A DNA stretch of 64,000 nt from Brevibacterium rongguiense. GTDB lineage: Bacteria > Actinomycetota > Actinomycetes > Actinomycetales > Brevibacteriaceae. The stretch lies in assembly GCF_009857845.1 (NCBI RefSeq), contig NZ_WWEQ01000002.1, positions 41,970-105,969 of the forward strand. Reading direction: 5' to 3'. A program made the translations under genes and the position numbers. The notes beneath the pieces were generated by a model. That model was given only the letters and a program-made list of their open reading frames with translations. It searched no databases and was not told the origin of the DNA. This document shows positions 8,106 through 17,800 of the stretch, one piece after another; position 1 is the first letter of the stretch; each line of letters begins with the position of its first letter.

Positions 8106-9328
8106 CGACGTCCTCCCAGGAAGGCCACGGCGGAGGCGGCGAGCATGCCCGCGGCGGCGATTCCGGCTCGCTTGAACATGGTGGGCAGGTCACGGGTGGG
8201 CACGTGCGGATCCGGCGGCAGCCCGTAGACCTCCGGCTCGTCGAGCAGGAGGAACACGGAGCCGGTGCCGCCCACGCCGTCGTTGTCGTTGGCCCCGTAG
8301 AGCCGGGCCTCGCTCATGCCCTGCGCGTGGAGCTGCTCGACGCGCGCGTGGGCCTTGGAGACCATGTCGTCGTGGTCGCCGAATTTGATCGACGTCGTGG
8401 GACAGGTCTGCGCGCACGCGGGCGTCTGGCCCTCGACAAGGCGGTCGTAGCAGAGCGTGCACTTGTTCGCGGTGCGCGGGTTGGGGATCTCCTGGTCGAC
8501 CTTGGGCTTCTCCGCGTGGCCGTCCGGCGGGCTGATCGTGCCGTCGTCGCGGCGCTCGATGACGCCGAACGGGCAGCCGGCCACGCACGTGCCGCAGCCA
8601 TTGCACACATCGGCCTGGACGACCACGGTGCCGAACTCGGTGCGGAAGAGCGCCCCCGTGGGGCACACGTCCAGGCATCCGGCGTGGGTGCAGTGCTTGC
8701 ACACGTCCGAGGACATGAGCCAGCGGAACTCCGGAGTGTCCGGCGGGGCGACGTCGAGGTCGGACTGGCCCGCCATGGCGGCGTCGATGGCGGACATCGC
8801 CTGCGCCTCGGTGACGCGGCCGGAGCCCGTGCCGCAGGAACCGCAGCCGGACTGGGAGCCGGCGTGCGCCTCGGCTGCGGGATCCGCGCCCGAGGCGCAC
8901 CCGCAGCTGCCCCCGCACCCGCCGCCCGAGCCGGCCCCGGGTGCGCTGGTCCCTGGCGCGCTCGTCACCGGCGCGCCTGCGCGGGCGGCGGGGGGCCCGA
9001 CCTGCGGCATGCCCAGGCTGACGAGGGCGCGACCGGATTCGCGGGCCTGTTCGATCCGGTCCTGGCTCTGCTCGATGAACGCCACGTGGCGCCACGTGTT
9101 GGCGCCGAGCGACCCGGTGTTGTCGTAGGACGAGTCGAGCAGCTGGAGGTCGCCGTCCTGGGGGTTGCGGTTCCACTCCTTGCACGCCACCTCGCAGGCC
9201 TTGCAGCCGATGCAGATCGACGTGTCCGTGAAGAAGCCCTTGCGGCTGTGCGCGTGCTCGTGGTCCCAGTGGACGTCCGCGATGGGGTCCGTGGGGCCGG
9301 AGAATTCGTGCGTGAGGCTGCCGCGCAT
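8102..9328 (-). CDS. fdhB: Formate dehydrogenase iron-sulfur (4Fe-4S) subunit
   Basis: A 408-residue electron-transfer subunit. Four ferredoxin-type Cys groups are visible: C39/C42/C45/C49, C210/C213/C218/C222, C242/C245/C248/C252, and C290/C293/C305/C309. A weak hydrophobic helix near residues 387-405 could anchor it. Between groups one and two there is an unusual insert (about 115-170) rich in Ala/Pro/Gly with five further cysteines (C138, C142, C144, C162, C165) in Gly-Ser context. The start codon overlaps the fdhA stop by one base (TGATG). Confidence 0.92.
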   Translation of the reverse strand: MRGSLTHEFSGPTDPIADVHWDHEHAHSRKGFFTDTSICIGCKACEVACKEWNRNPQDGDLQLLDSSYDNTGSLGANTWRHVAFIEQSQDRIEQARESGRALVSLGMPQVGPPAARAGAPVTSAPGTSAPGAGSGGGCGGSCGCASGADPAAEAHAGSQSGCGSCGTGSGRVTEAQAMSAIDAAMAGQSDLDVAPPDTPEFRWLMSSDVCKHCTHAGCLDVCPTGALFRTEFGTVVVQADVCNGCGTCVAGCPFGVIERRDDGTISPPDGHAEKPKVDQEIPNPRTANKCTLCYDRLVEGQTPACAQTCPTTSIKFGDHDDMVSKAHARVEQLHAQGMSEARLYGANDNDGVGGTGSVFLLLDEPEVYGLPPDPHVPTRDLPTMFKRAGIAAAGMLAASAVAFLGGRR

Positions 9329-12300
9329 CAGTCCTCCTCGCTCGTCTCGTGGCCTGCGGTGCCGGTGCCGTGCGGGCTCTTCCCGTTCGGGCCGCCGTCC
9401 GGTTGGGCGCCGGACGCGCCGGTGCGCGCATCCTGGGCCGCCTGGGCCTCGTGTTCGACGGCGGCCTCTTCCTCCTCCGCCTCGGCGGCGCCGGCCGAGG
9501 GCCAGTGGAAGGACTCCCCGGCGCTGGGGTCGACCCCGGGCGGCAGGGTGCCGGACTGCTCGTCGGGAACGGTGATGCGGGTGTGGCCCGTGGCGAGGGT
9601 GATGCCGGCCTCCGAACGGTATTTGTCGATCATGTCGAGCAGCTCAGGACCGCGCGGGCGGCGCCCGGGCACCATGGCGCAGGCGTTGGACTTCGCCTCC
9701 TGGATCTGCGTGTTCGGATCGAGGACGAGGCCCAGCAGGTCGTTGGCGGAATCACCGCTGACCACGGCCTCGGAGCCCACGCCCCAGTGGTAGGGCAGGC
9801 CGATCTGGTGGACCGTGCGGCCGCGCACCTTGAGCGGCTTCATCCGCTCGGTGACCAGCGCGCGGACCTCGATCGCAGCGCGCGGCGAGACGATGGTCGC
9901 CCAGCCGTAGGGCTCCACGCCGGTGAGCTCGGCGAGCTCGGGGGAGATCTCGCAGAACATCTCCGGCTGCAGTTCGGAGAGGTAGGGCAGGGTGCGGCTC
10001 ATGCCGCCGGCGGTGTGGTGCTCCGTGAGGCGGTAGGTCGTGAAGACGTACGGGTAGACGTCCCCGCCGGGCTCGCCGGCACCCGGGGCGTAGAGGTTGT
10101 CCTCGCGGGCGAACATGACGCGCGACGGGCTGTTCTGCTGCGCGTAGAGCGGGTTGCCCACGTGCGATTCCGGCGGTTCGTAGTGGGTGGGCAGGGGGCC
10201 GTCGACCATGCCGTTGGGCGCGAAGAGCCAGCCCTTGCCGTCGGCCTGCATGATGAAGGGGTCATCGCCGGCCAGGGCTGCGGGGCCGCCGGCACCGGGC
10301 TCCGGCTGCGCACCGGGGGCGCGGTCGGCTGGGAAGTCCGGGACGTCCGGGCCGGTCCACTTGCCGGCTTCGGCATCCCACCAGATGAGCTTCTTGCGCT
10401 CGCTCCAGGGCCTGCCCTCCGGGTCCGCGGAGGCGCGGTTGTAGAGGATGCGGCGGTTGGCAGGCCAGGCCCACGCCCACTGCGAGGCGATCTCGTCCTG
10501 GTCCTTGCCGGGCACGCGGCGGGCGGCCTGGTTGACCCCGTCGGCGTACACACCGGTGTAGATCCAGCACCCCCCGGAGGTGGAGCCGTCGGCCTTCATC
10601 TGCGTGTAGCTGGACAGGGGCTTGCCGGCGTCCGGGCCGGACTCGAAGCGCCCGTTGATCTCCGCGAGCACGGAGACGGGGTCCGGGTCGCCCTCCTCGT
10701 CCACGGGGTAGTCCCAGGTGAGGTCGAGCAGCGGGCGGTCGCGCCAGTCGGTGGAGCCGGCCAGCTTCTCACGGATCTTCACGCCCAGTTCGAACATGAA
10801 CTGCAGCTCGCTGCGCGCATCCTCCGGCGGCTTCACTGCCTGGTGGCGCCACTGGACCATGCGCTGGGTCTGGGTGAACGAACCGGCCTTCTCCGTGTGG
10901 TTGGCGGCGGGCAGGAAGAAGACCTCGGTGTCGATGTCCTCCGTGACGAGCTCACCGGTCTCGATCTCGGGGCCGTCCTTCCACCAGGTGGCGGATTCGA
11001 TGAGGCTGAAGTCGCGCACGACGAGCCACTTGAGGTGGGACATCGCCATGCGCTGCATGCGCCCGTTCGCGGAGCCCACCGCCGGGTTCTGGCCGAGCAG
11101 GAAGTAGCCGTCCACCTCGTCGCGCAGCATGCCCATGGCCGTCTGGTAGGTGCCGTGGGCCCCGGACAGGCGGGGCAGGTAGTCGAAGGCCCAGTCGTTG
11201 TCCTTCGTTGCCGCGTCGCCCCACCAGGCCTTGAGCAGGTTGACCGCGTAGACGTCCGCGTCGGCCCAGAAGCCCTTCTGCTCCTTTGTGCCGACCGCGT
11301 CCACCCACTGCTGGAACGTGTCGTGCGTGCCCACCTTGGGCATGGGCAGGTAGCCGGGCAGCAGGTTGAACAGCGTGGGGATGTCCGTGGAGCCCTGGAT
11401 CGTCGCGTGGCCGCGCAGCGCCATGATGCCGCCGCCGGGCCTGCCCATGTTGCCCAGCAGCAGCTGGAGGATCGCCGCGGTGCGGATGAACTGCGCGCCC
11501 TGCGAGTGCTGGGTCCAGCCCACCGCATAGGCGAAGCACGTCGTGCGGTCGCGGTTGGAGTTCTCCGTGATCGTCTTCGCCAGGTACTCGAAGTCCGCGG
11601 GCGAGATGCCGCAGGTCTCCTCGACCAGCTGGGGGGTGTAGCGGGCGTAGTGGCGCTTGAGGATCTGGAAGACGCTGCGCGGATGCTGCAGGGTCTCATC
11701 GCGCTTGGGCCGCCCGGAGCCGATGGGTGGGCCGCCGCTGCCGTGGGATTCGCCGGAGGAGGCGCCGTGGCCCTCCGCATCGCCCTCGTCCGCCGACCCG
11801 TCGCCCTGGCCGCGCTCGCCGCCGGCCTGGGAGGTCCCGTCGTCCTCCATCTCATAGGCCCAGGTGGCCATGTCGTATGCACCGGTCTCCGAGTCGAAGC
11901 CGGAGAACAGGCCCTCGAGGTCCTCGGTGTCCTTGAACTTCTCGTTGATGATCATGGGCGCGTTCGTATACGCGCTCACGTACTCCTTGAACCACAGCTC
12001 GTTCGTGATGGCGTAGTTGATGAGCGCGCCGAGCAGCACGATGTCCGTGCCCGCGCGAATGGGCACGTGCTTGTCCGCCACCGCTGTGGTGCGCGTGAAG
12101 CGCGGGTCGATGTGGATGACCTTGGCGCCGCGCGCCTTGGCCTCACTGACCCACTGGAACCCGACGGGATGGCATTCGGCCATGTTCGAGCCCTGGATGA
12201 CGATGCAGTCGGAGTTCGCCATGTCCTGGAGGGACTGCGTGGCTCCGCCGCGTCCGAACGAGGCTCCCAGACTGGGAACCGTGGCGGAGTGTCAAATGCG

Positions 12301-12858
12301 CGCCTGATTCTCCATCTGGATGGCGCCCGCGGCGGTGAAGAGCTTCTTGGCCAGGTAGTTCTCTTCGTTGTCGATGGTGGCGCCGCCCAGGCTGGCGATG
12401 CCCATGGTCCGGCGCAGGGGCCGGCCCTGGGGATCCGCGTCCTGCCAGTGGTTGCGGCGGGCCTCGAGGAAGCGGTCCGCGATCATCTCGACGGCCGTGT
12501 CGAGGTCGAGCTCCTCCCAGTCCGTGCCCTTGGGGCGGCGGTAGAGGACCTTCTTCACGCGACGCGGCGAATTCACCAGCTGCTCGCTGGCGGCGCCCTT
12601 GGGGCACAGCCGTCCGCGCGAGACGGGGGAGTCCGGGTCGCCCTCGATCTGGACGACCTTCTCGTCCTTGACGAAGACGCGCTGGCCGCAGCCCACGGCG
12701 CAGTAGGGGCACACGCTCTGGACCACCCGGTCCGCGGTGGTGGTGCGGGGTTCGACGGCGCGCGTCTTGCCCGACGTGACAGCCGGCCCGCGGCCGGTCA
12801 CGTCGCCTGAGGTGAACTGTCGGATGACAGGCCACTCGAGGAAGCTCAAACGCGCCAT
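9328..12858 (-). CDS. fdhA: Selenocysteine-containing formate dehydrogenase, catalytic Mo/W subunit
   Basis: Read through the UGA at 12292-12294, this is one 1176-residue protein. It has an N-terminal 4Fe-4S site (C50, C53, C57, C85), then ENQARI-U189-H, the family's catalytic Sec position, then SFGRGGATQS and the molybdopterin-binding domains. The downstream half alone has no sensible start: its first Met (residue 213) lies inside the cofactor domain. There is no twin-arginine signal, so the catalytic site is probably cytoplasmic. The ATG at 12856-12858 gives the conserved MARLSFLEWPV start. Oddities are an acidic, Gly/Ser/His-rich insert at about residues 340-385 and an acidic disordered C-terminal tail. 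First gene of fdhA-fdhB-nrfD. Confidence 0.95.
12262..12280 (-). promoter_or_regulatory. Bacterial SECIS hairpin of fdhA
   Basis: Minus-strand GGTTCCCAGTCTGGGAGCC folds as a 7-bp stem (one G-U pair) with loop AGUCU. It starts 11 nt after the UGA. Position and GU-containing apical loop match bacterial SECIS elements recognised by SelB. It is also coding sequence. Confidence 0.8.
12292..12294 (-). other. In-frame UGA read as selenocysteine (Sec189 of FdhA)
   Basis: Plus-strand tca, that is UGA on the coding strand. Protein homology is continuous on both sides (NQARI before, HSATVPSLGASFGRGG after), and the UGA falls exactly at the FDH catalytic Sec/Cys position. Confidence 0.95.
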
Positions 12859-13278
12859 GGTGCGGATGCTACACCCGGGTCCGGACACGGGTTCCGCGCC
12901 GCGGCGCGGGGTGCTGTCGCCCTGGCCCGCCGCCGAGGCGCCGCGGGTTGGCGGGGATCTGCGGGCTCCGCAGCAGTGCGTCTTTCGGAGCAGTCGGAGA
13001 CGTGAGCCGGCGGTGCGGGTTTTCGGCATGCCGGGTTTGCGAAAAGACACGAGGCGGTTGGCTCCTCCACCGCGGCTGGAAGGGGTGGAGCCTCCATCCG
13101 GTTCTTACTCAGCGAATTGCCAGTAAGCGTCGACATGTGCTTATATGAGCGTCGAACTTTCCATCGGGGCCGCGCCGCCGATGTGCGCGCTCACCGATTG
13201 CTGCCGATAACACTCCTCTGGTCGATACTCCTGGCATCCCTGTGTCCTTCTCGTCTCGATCACCCTGTTGGAGTTCCC
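12859..13278. other. 420-bp intergenic region between divergent fdhA and a secreted-protein gene
   Basis: It must hold the fdh operon promoter (minus) and that of the 13279 gene (plus). I see no convincing gene. A repeated GCGTCGA occurs near 13127 and 13150 around an AT-richer CTTATATGAG, the best candidate core promoter zone. Open frames here are low-complexity and lack ribosome sites. Confidence 0.4.
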
Positions 13279-13986
13279 ATGAAGCGCATCCGCGCGATCG
13301 CAGCGTCCATCCTCGCCTCCGGTGCCCTCATCCTGGGCGGCCTCGTCCCGGTCGGCACCGCCTCGGCAGACACGTACGTGTCCTACGACGTCACCAGGCT
13401 GTCGGCCGGCAACGTCGTGATGAGTGATTACGAGTGCAAGAACACCGACGTGCGGATGACACATCGTGGAACCAACGCCGACGAATGGTCGGTCATGGCC
13501 GAAGTCAGCCGCAACGGCGCCGTCAAAAGCCACGCAGACTTCGGTACCGATGGAGACCGTTCGAAGACACGCGTTCAGGTGTGTATCTATTCAGGATTCG
13601 GCAAGTACACGATCGGCCCGAGCCGCGTGTCCGTGAATACGTACGATTTCAGCGGCTACAAGAGCTTCACCGACTACACGCGCGGTTCCTTCTACGTTCG
13701 CGCCAAGGCTCGGACCCAGCTCGGTGCCGCCCGCCACGGGCGCTCGGTGCGGTTGACGGCGCGCGCTCAGCGCTACAACCCGGACAAGTTCGGCTACACC
13801 GCCTATAACCCGACGGCCCGCCTCCAGGTGAAGTCCGGGCGCCACTGGAAGAACCTCAGGACGGTCCGGCTGCACGGCGGCCGTGCGGCGGTGACCGTGA
13901 AGTCGAAGGCCAAGCGCACGTACCGCGTGACGTTCGGGCAGGTCAGCTGGGCCACGGGCGCAACCTCGCGCAGCGTTCGCCGATGA
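13279..13986 (+). CDS. Secreted protein, family A paralogue 1
   Basis: A 235-residue protein with a clear signal peptide (positively charged MKRIR, hydrophobic core, cleavage near ASA-D at about 33). The mature part has a novel N-terminal domain with two cysteines (after SDYE and in QVCIY) and a linker motif FYVRAKARTQL. The C-terminal beta-type repeat, with HGGRAAVTVK and RTYRVTF, ends SWATGATSRSVRR. The C-terminal part resembles the Ig-like modules common on actinobacterial surface proteins. A longer upstream frame exists, but the ATG at 13279 gives the signal peptide. ATGA overlap with the next paralogue; a third copy is at 44773. Function unknown; no catalytic motif seen. Confidence 0.85.
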   Translation: MKRIRAIAASILASGALILGGLVPVGTASADTYVSYDVTRLSAGNVVMSDYECKNTDVRMTHRGTNADEWSVMAEVSRNGAVKSHADFGTDGDRSKTRVQVCIYSGFGKYTIGPSRVSVNTYDFSGYKSFTDYTRGSFYVRAKARTQLGAARHGRSVRLTARAQRYNPDKFGYTAYNPTARLQVKSGRHWKNLRTVRLHGGRAAVTVKSKAKRTYRVTFGQVSWATGATSRSVRR

Positions 13987-14714
13987 GCGGCGGCACGGCC
14001 GCGCCGGCCGGTGCGCGCATGTGGCTCGGATTCGCCGCGCTGTTGGGCGCGCTCGCCCTCGTCGGCGCCGGGATCGTGCCCGCTGCGCCGGCGGCGGCCG
14101 CCGGGCGCCTGTCCCTCGACGTGACCCGCCTGTCGGCCAAGGACCGGGTCGTCTCCGCCAGCGGCTGTTCCAAGGTCCGCGTGCACATGGTCAAGCGGAA
14201 GTCGGCCGCCGCCGAGGTGTGGGCCGTGGACGCGCGGGTCCGCAAGGGCAAGCGCACGGTTGCGTCCGCGTTCTACAACTACGAGGGCGCTCAGGGCACC
14301 GTTTCCGTGCGCGTGTGTGCCAGGCGCACCGGGTTGGGCCGCTACGAGCTCGGACCCTCCCGCGTGGTCATGGCCGATTGGGATTCGGCAGGCCGGACGC
14401 GCACGGACCGCACGAAGGGCGCGTTCTACCTGCGCGCGAAGGCGCGCACCCAGCTGAGCCCGGCCCGTCACGGCCGCTCGACTCGCCTGAGCGTGCGCGC
14501 GCAGCGCTTCGACCCGAAGTCCGCCCGGTACACGGCGTACAGCCCCCGGGCTCGGGTGCAGGCGAAGACGGGCGGGCACTGGAAGACGGTGCGCACTACC
14601 CGCCTGCGCGGCGGCCGGGCCACGGTCACGGTGCGGCCCGCGCACACCTACCGCGTGACTTTCGGCCGCACCAGCTGGGCGACGGGTGCCACCTCGCGCG
14701 CCGTGCGCCGCTGA
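13983..14714 (+). CDS. Secreted protein, family A paralogue 2
   Basis: A 243-residue tandem homologue of the preceding gene, overlapping it by 4 nt. It has a signal peptide with a hydrophobic stretch at residues about 14-33 ending AAAA-G. The same features follow: LDVTRLSAKDRVVS, two conserved cysteines (SASGC, VRVCA), the LGRYELGPSRV block, FYLRAKARTQLSPARHGRS, and the C-terminal TYRVTFGRTSWATGATSRAVRR. It is higher in GC and Arg than copy 1. Probably an extracellular structural or binding protein; function unknown. Confidence 0.85.
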   Translation: MSGGTAAPAGARMWLGFAALLGALALVGAGIVPAAPAAAAGRLSLDVTRLSAKDRVVSASGCSKVRVHMVKRKSAAAEVWAVDARVRKGKRTVASAFYNYEGAQGTVSVRVCARRTGLGRYELGPSRVVMADWDSAGRTRTDRTKGAFYLRAKARTQLSPARHGRSTRLSVRAQRFDPKSARYTAYSPRARVQAKTGGHWKTVRTTRLRGGRATVTVRPAHTYRVTFGRTSWATGATSRAVRR

Positions 14715-14802
14715 GCCGCCCGCTCAGCACCCCCGAGCGACCTCGCACGGGCCCTGTGGATGCCACGGGGCCCGTGTCCGTGCCGCGTGAGAGCATGGCG
14801 CC

Positions 14803-17800
14803 ATGTCCCCGGACCCGCTGCCCTACGTCACCGAGCAGGCGATCGCGCGCCTGGTGGGAGGCACGGTGGCCCAACGGGGACGCGAGTACGCCGGTGATGG
14901 CTCGGTGGGCGACGTCGAATGGCAGACCCCCACCGGAACACTCGTGGGCGACGTTGCCGGAACCGGCCCGCACCCGTATGTCACCACCGTGCACCTGCAG
15001 GCCGTCGGCACCGCCGCCGGCGGCAGCGTGACCCGCTACGACCCCGTGCGGGCGATCTGCACGTGCCCGGTCAAGGTCAACTGCAAGCACGCTGCCGCAG
15101 TGCTCTACCGGGTCAGCCTCGACGCCATGCGCGCCCAGCTGACCTCGGCCCTGCCCGGCCCGGGCACCTCGGCCCCGGATGCCGGCCCCGGTCAGGCCGG
15201 GCCGCCGCCTCTCCCCGCCGAGGCGGCCCAGGGCACGCTGGCCGATTCGCACGTGCCGAACGCCCCCGAGCGGGCGGCCGTGCCGGAGTGGAGGCGGCTG
15301 CTCAGCCCGGTGGTCGCCGGCGCTCCGACCACGGCCCGCGCCGAACCCCTTGCGCTGGGCTTCGACCTCATCGTCAAACCCCGCGCCAGCTGGTTCGATC
15401 GCACTGCCGCCCGCTCGGCGTCGTTTGAGGACCTGGCCGCGGGCACCCCCGTCCACGTCGCCATGCGGCCGCTGCAGCGCGGCAAGCGGGAGAACTGGAT
15501 TCGGGGCGACCTCAGCTGGCGCACCTTCATGCACGCCTCCGGCCTGCGTGCGTACGACCGGGAGCAGGCTGCGCTCCTGGGACAGATCTACCGCCTCTAC
15601 CTCGCGGACTACCAGGGCTATCCGGGGGACGGGAACCTGCTCAACCTCGACGACTTCCGCGATTCGCTTCTGTGGAACCTGCTCGAGCAGGCGTCGGACA
15701 AGGGCGTCGCATTCGTCGGCGCGGGATTCGTCGACGAGGTTGAGGTGGGCGCCGCCGCGACCGCGGGCCTGCGCGCCGACCCGGACGGCGAGGACCTCCT
15801 CCTCACCCCCTGGGCAGAGATCGACGGCGTCGAGCTGGCCCATCCGCTGCCCATCGGCACCGGGGGCATGGCCGCCCTCACGGAGGCGGGGCAGGGGCGA
15901 AGGAAGCGCGCGGACCTGCTGCTCGCCCCGGTGGCGGAGCCCCTCAACCCGCGCCTGGCCGCTCTCTTCGTCCACGGACCGGTGCGCGTGCCCGCCGCAG
16001 ACCGCGAGGACTTCTTCACCGGCCTCTACCCCGGCCTGCAGTCCGCGGTCACCGTCACCTCCAGCTCCGACCTCGTCGAACTGCCCGTCATCGCCGATCC
16101 GGTGCTGCAGCTGCGCGCTGAGTATGGGGTGAACGACGTCCTGATGCTCGCGTGGTCCTGGCACTACTCCGATCCGCCGCGCCAGGTGCCGGTGCGCCGC
16201 GCGGGCGACCACCGCCGGGACCTCGCGTTCGAAGACCGTGTCCTGGCCACGGTGCGGGCGGACTTCCCCGCGGCCGCCCTGAGCGACCGCGAGTACCTCA
16301 CCGGCATCGCCACCGCGGAATTCACGGTCCACGTGCTTCCTCGCCTGCAGTCCCGCGACGATGTCGAGGTGACGATCGAGGGTGAGCGGCCCTCCTACAG
16401 CGAACTCGAGGGCACGCCGGTCATCACCGTGGAGACCACCGGCACGGAGCGCACGGACTGGTTCGGCCTGGGCATCGTCGTGACCCTCGGCGGGGTGAAC
16501 ATCCCCTTCGGGGCCCTCTTCAAGGCGCTCGCCGTCGGCCACGACCGCCTCATGCTGCCGGATAAGACCTATTTCCGCCTCGACCACCCCAATCTGCAGC
16601 AGCTGCGCCAGCTCATCCAGGAGGCGGAGGCCCAGGGCGAGTGGAAGCCGGAGAACCCCGGAATCAGCCGCTACCAGCTCAGCCTCTGGGACGACCTCGT
16701 CCAGCTGGCAGACGAATCGACCGAAGCGCAGGCCTGGCAGTCCTCGGTGGCGGCACTGCGCAGCATCGACGACATCCCCTCCGCCGAGGTGCCGGGCACG
16801 GTGCGCACCGAGCTGCGCGACTACCAGCGCGACGGGCTGCGCTGGCTGGCCTTCCTCTACCGCCACCGGCTGGGCGGCATCCTCGCCGATGACATGGGCC
16901 TGGGCAAGACGCTGCAGGCACTCGCCCTCATCGCCGCTGCGCGCCTCGAGGGCCGCGGTGATGACGAGCTCGTCGTCGTCGACGAGGAGGGAGTGGTCTC
17001 CGCGCCCCCGTTCCTCGTGGTCGCCCCCGCCTCGGTTGTCGGTGTGTGGCGGGCAGAGGCACGGCGCTTCGTGCCGGACCTCGACGTTCGGGTCCTCGAC
17101 ACCACCGCGCGCAAACGCGGCACCTCGGTCGCCCAGGCAGCGGCCGGGGCGGACCTCGTCGTCACCTCGTACACCCTCCTGCGCACGGACGAAGCGGAGT
17201 TCGCCCAGGTGGAGTGGGACGGTCTCATCCTCGATGAGGCGCAGGCGGTGAAGAATCGCAATTCGAAGGTCTACCGCGCCGCGAAGAAGATCCGCGCGCC
17301 CTTCCGGCTGGCGATCACCGGCACGCCCATGGAGAACTCGCTGGCGGACCTCTGGTCGCTCCTGTCGCTGACCGCCGCTGGGCTGTTCCCCAGTGCAGCG
17401 AAGTTCAAGGACGACTACATCCGCCCCATCGAGGAGGGCATCGATCCGCTGCGCATCGCCCGACTGCGCAAGCGGCTGCGCCCCTTCATGCTGCGCCGCA
17501 CGAAGGACGCAGTGGCGGCCGACCTGCCGGAGAAGCAGGAGCTCATCGAGACTGTCCCGCTGGCCCCGCGCCACCGGCGGCTCTACGACCAGATCCTGCA
17601 GCGCGAGCGCAAGAAGGTCCTCGGACTGCTCACGGACATGGACGATGACTCCAACCGGATGATCGTCTTCCGCTCGCTGACACTGCTGCGCATGCTCGCG
17701 CTCGACCCCACGGTCGTCGACGGCATCGACGCCGACGGAGTGCCCTCGTCCAAGCTGGAGGCGCTGCTCATCCGGCTCGAGGAGGCCATCGAGGAGGGCC

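Noticed and set aside
9349..12810. An open frame of over 1100 codons on the plus strand opposite fdhA
   Set aside because: It is antisense to fdhA, made open by high GC; composition is Arg/Gly/Val-rich with no domain and no ribosome site.
13061..13100. Imperfect GGCTCC/GGAGCC hairpin upstream of fdhA, considered as a riboswitch or small RNA
   Set aside because: The pairing is poor with a large loop and matches no riboswitch I know.
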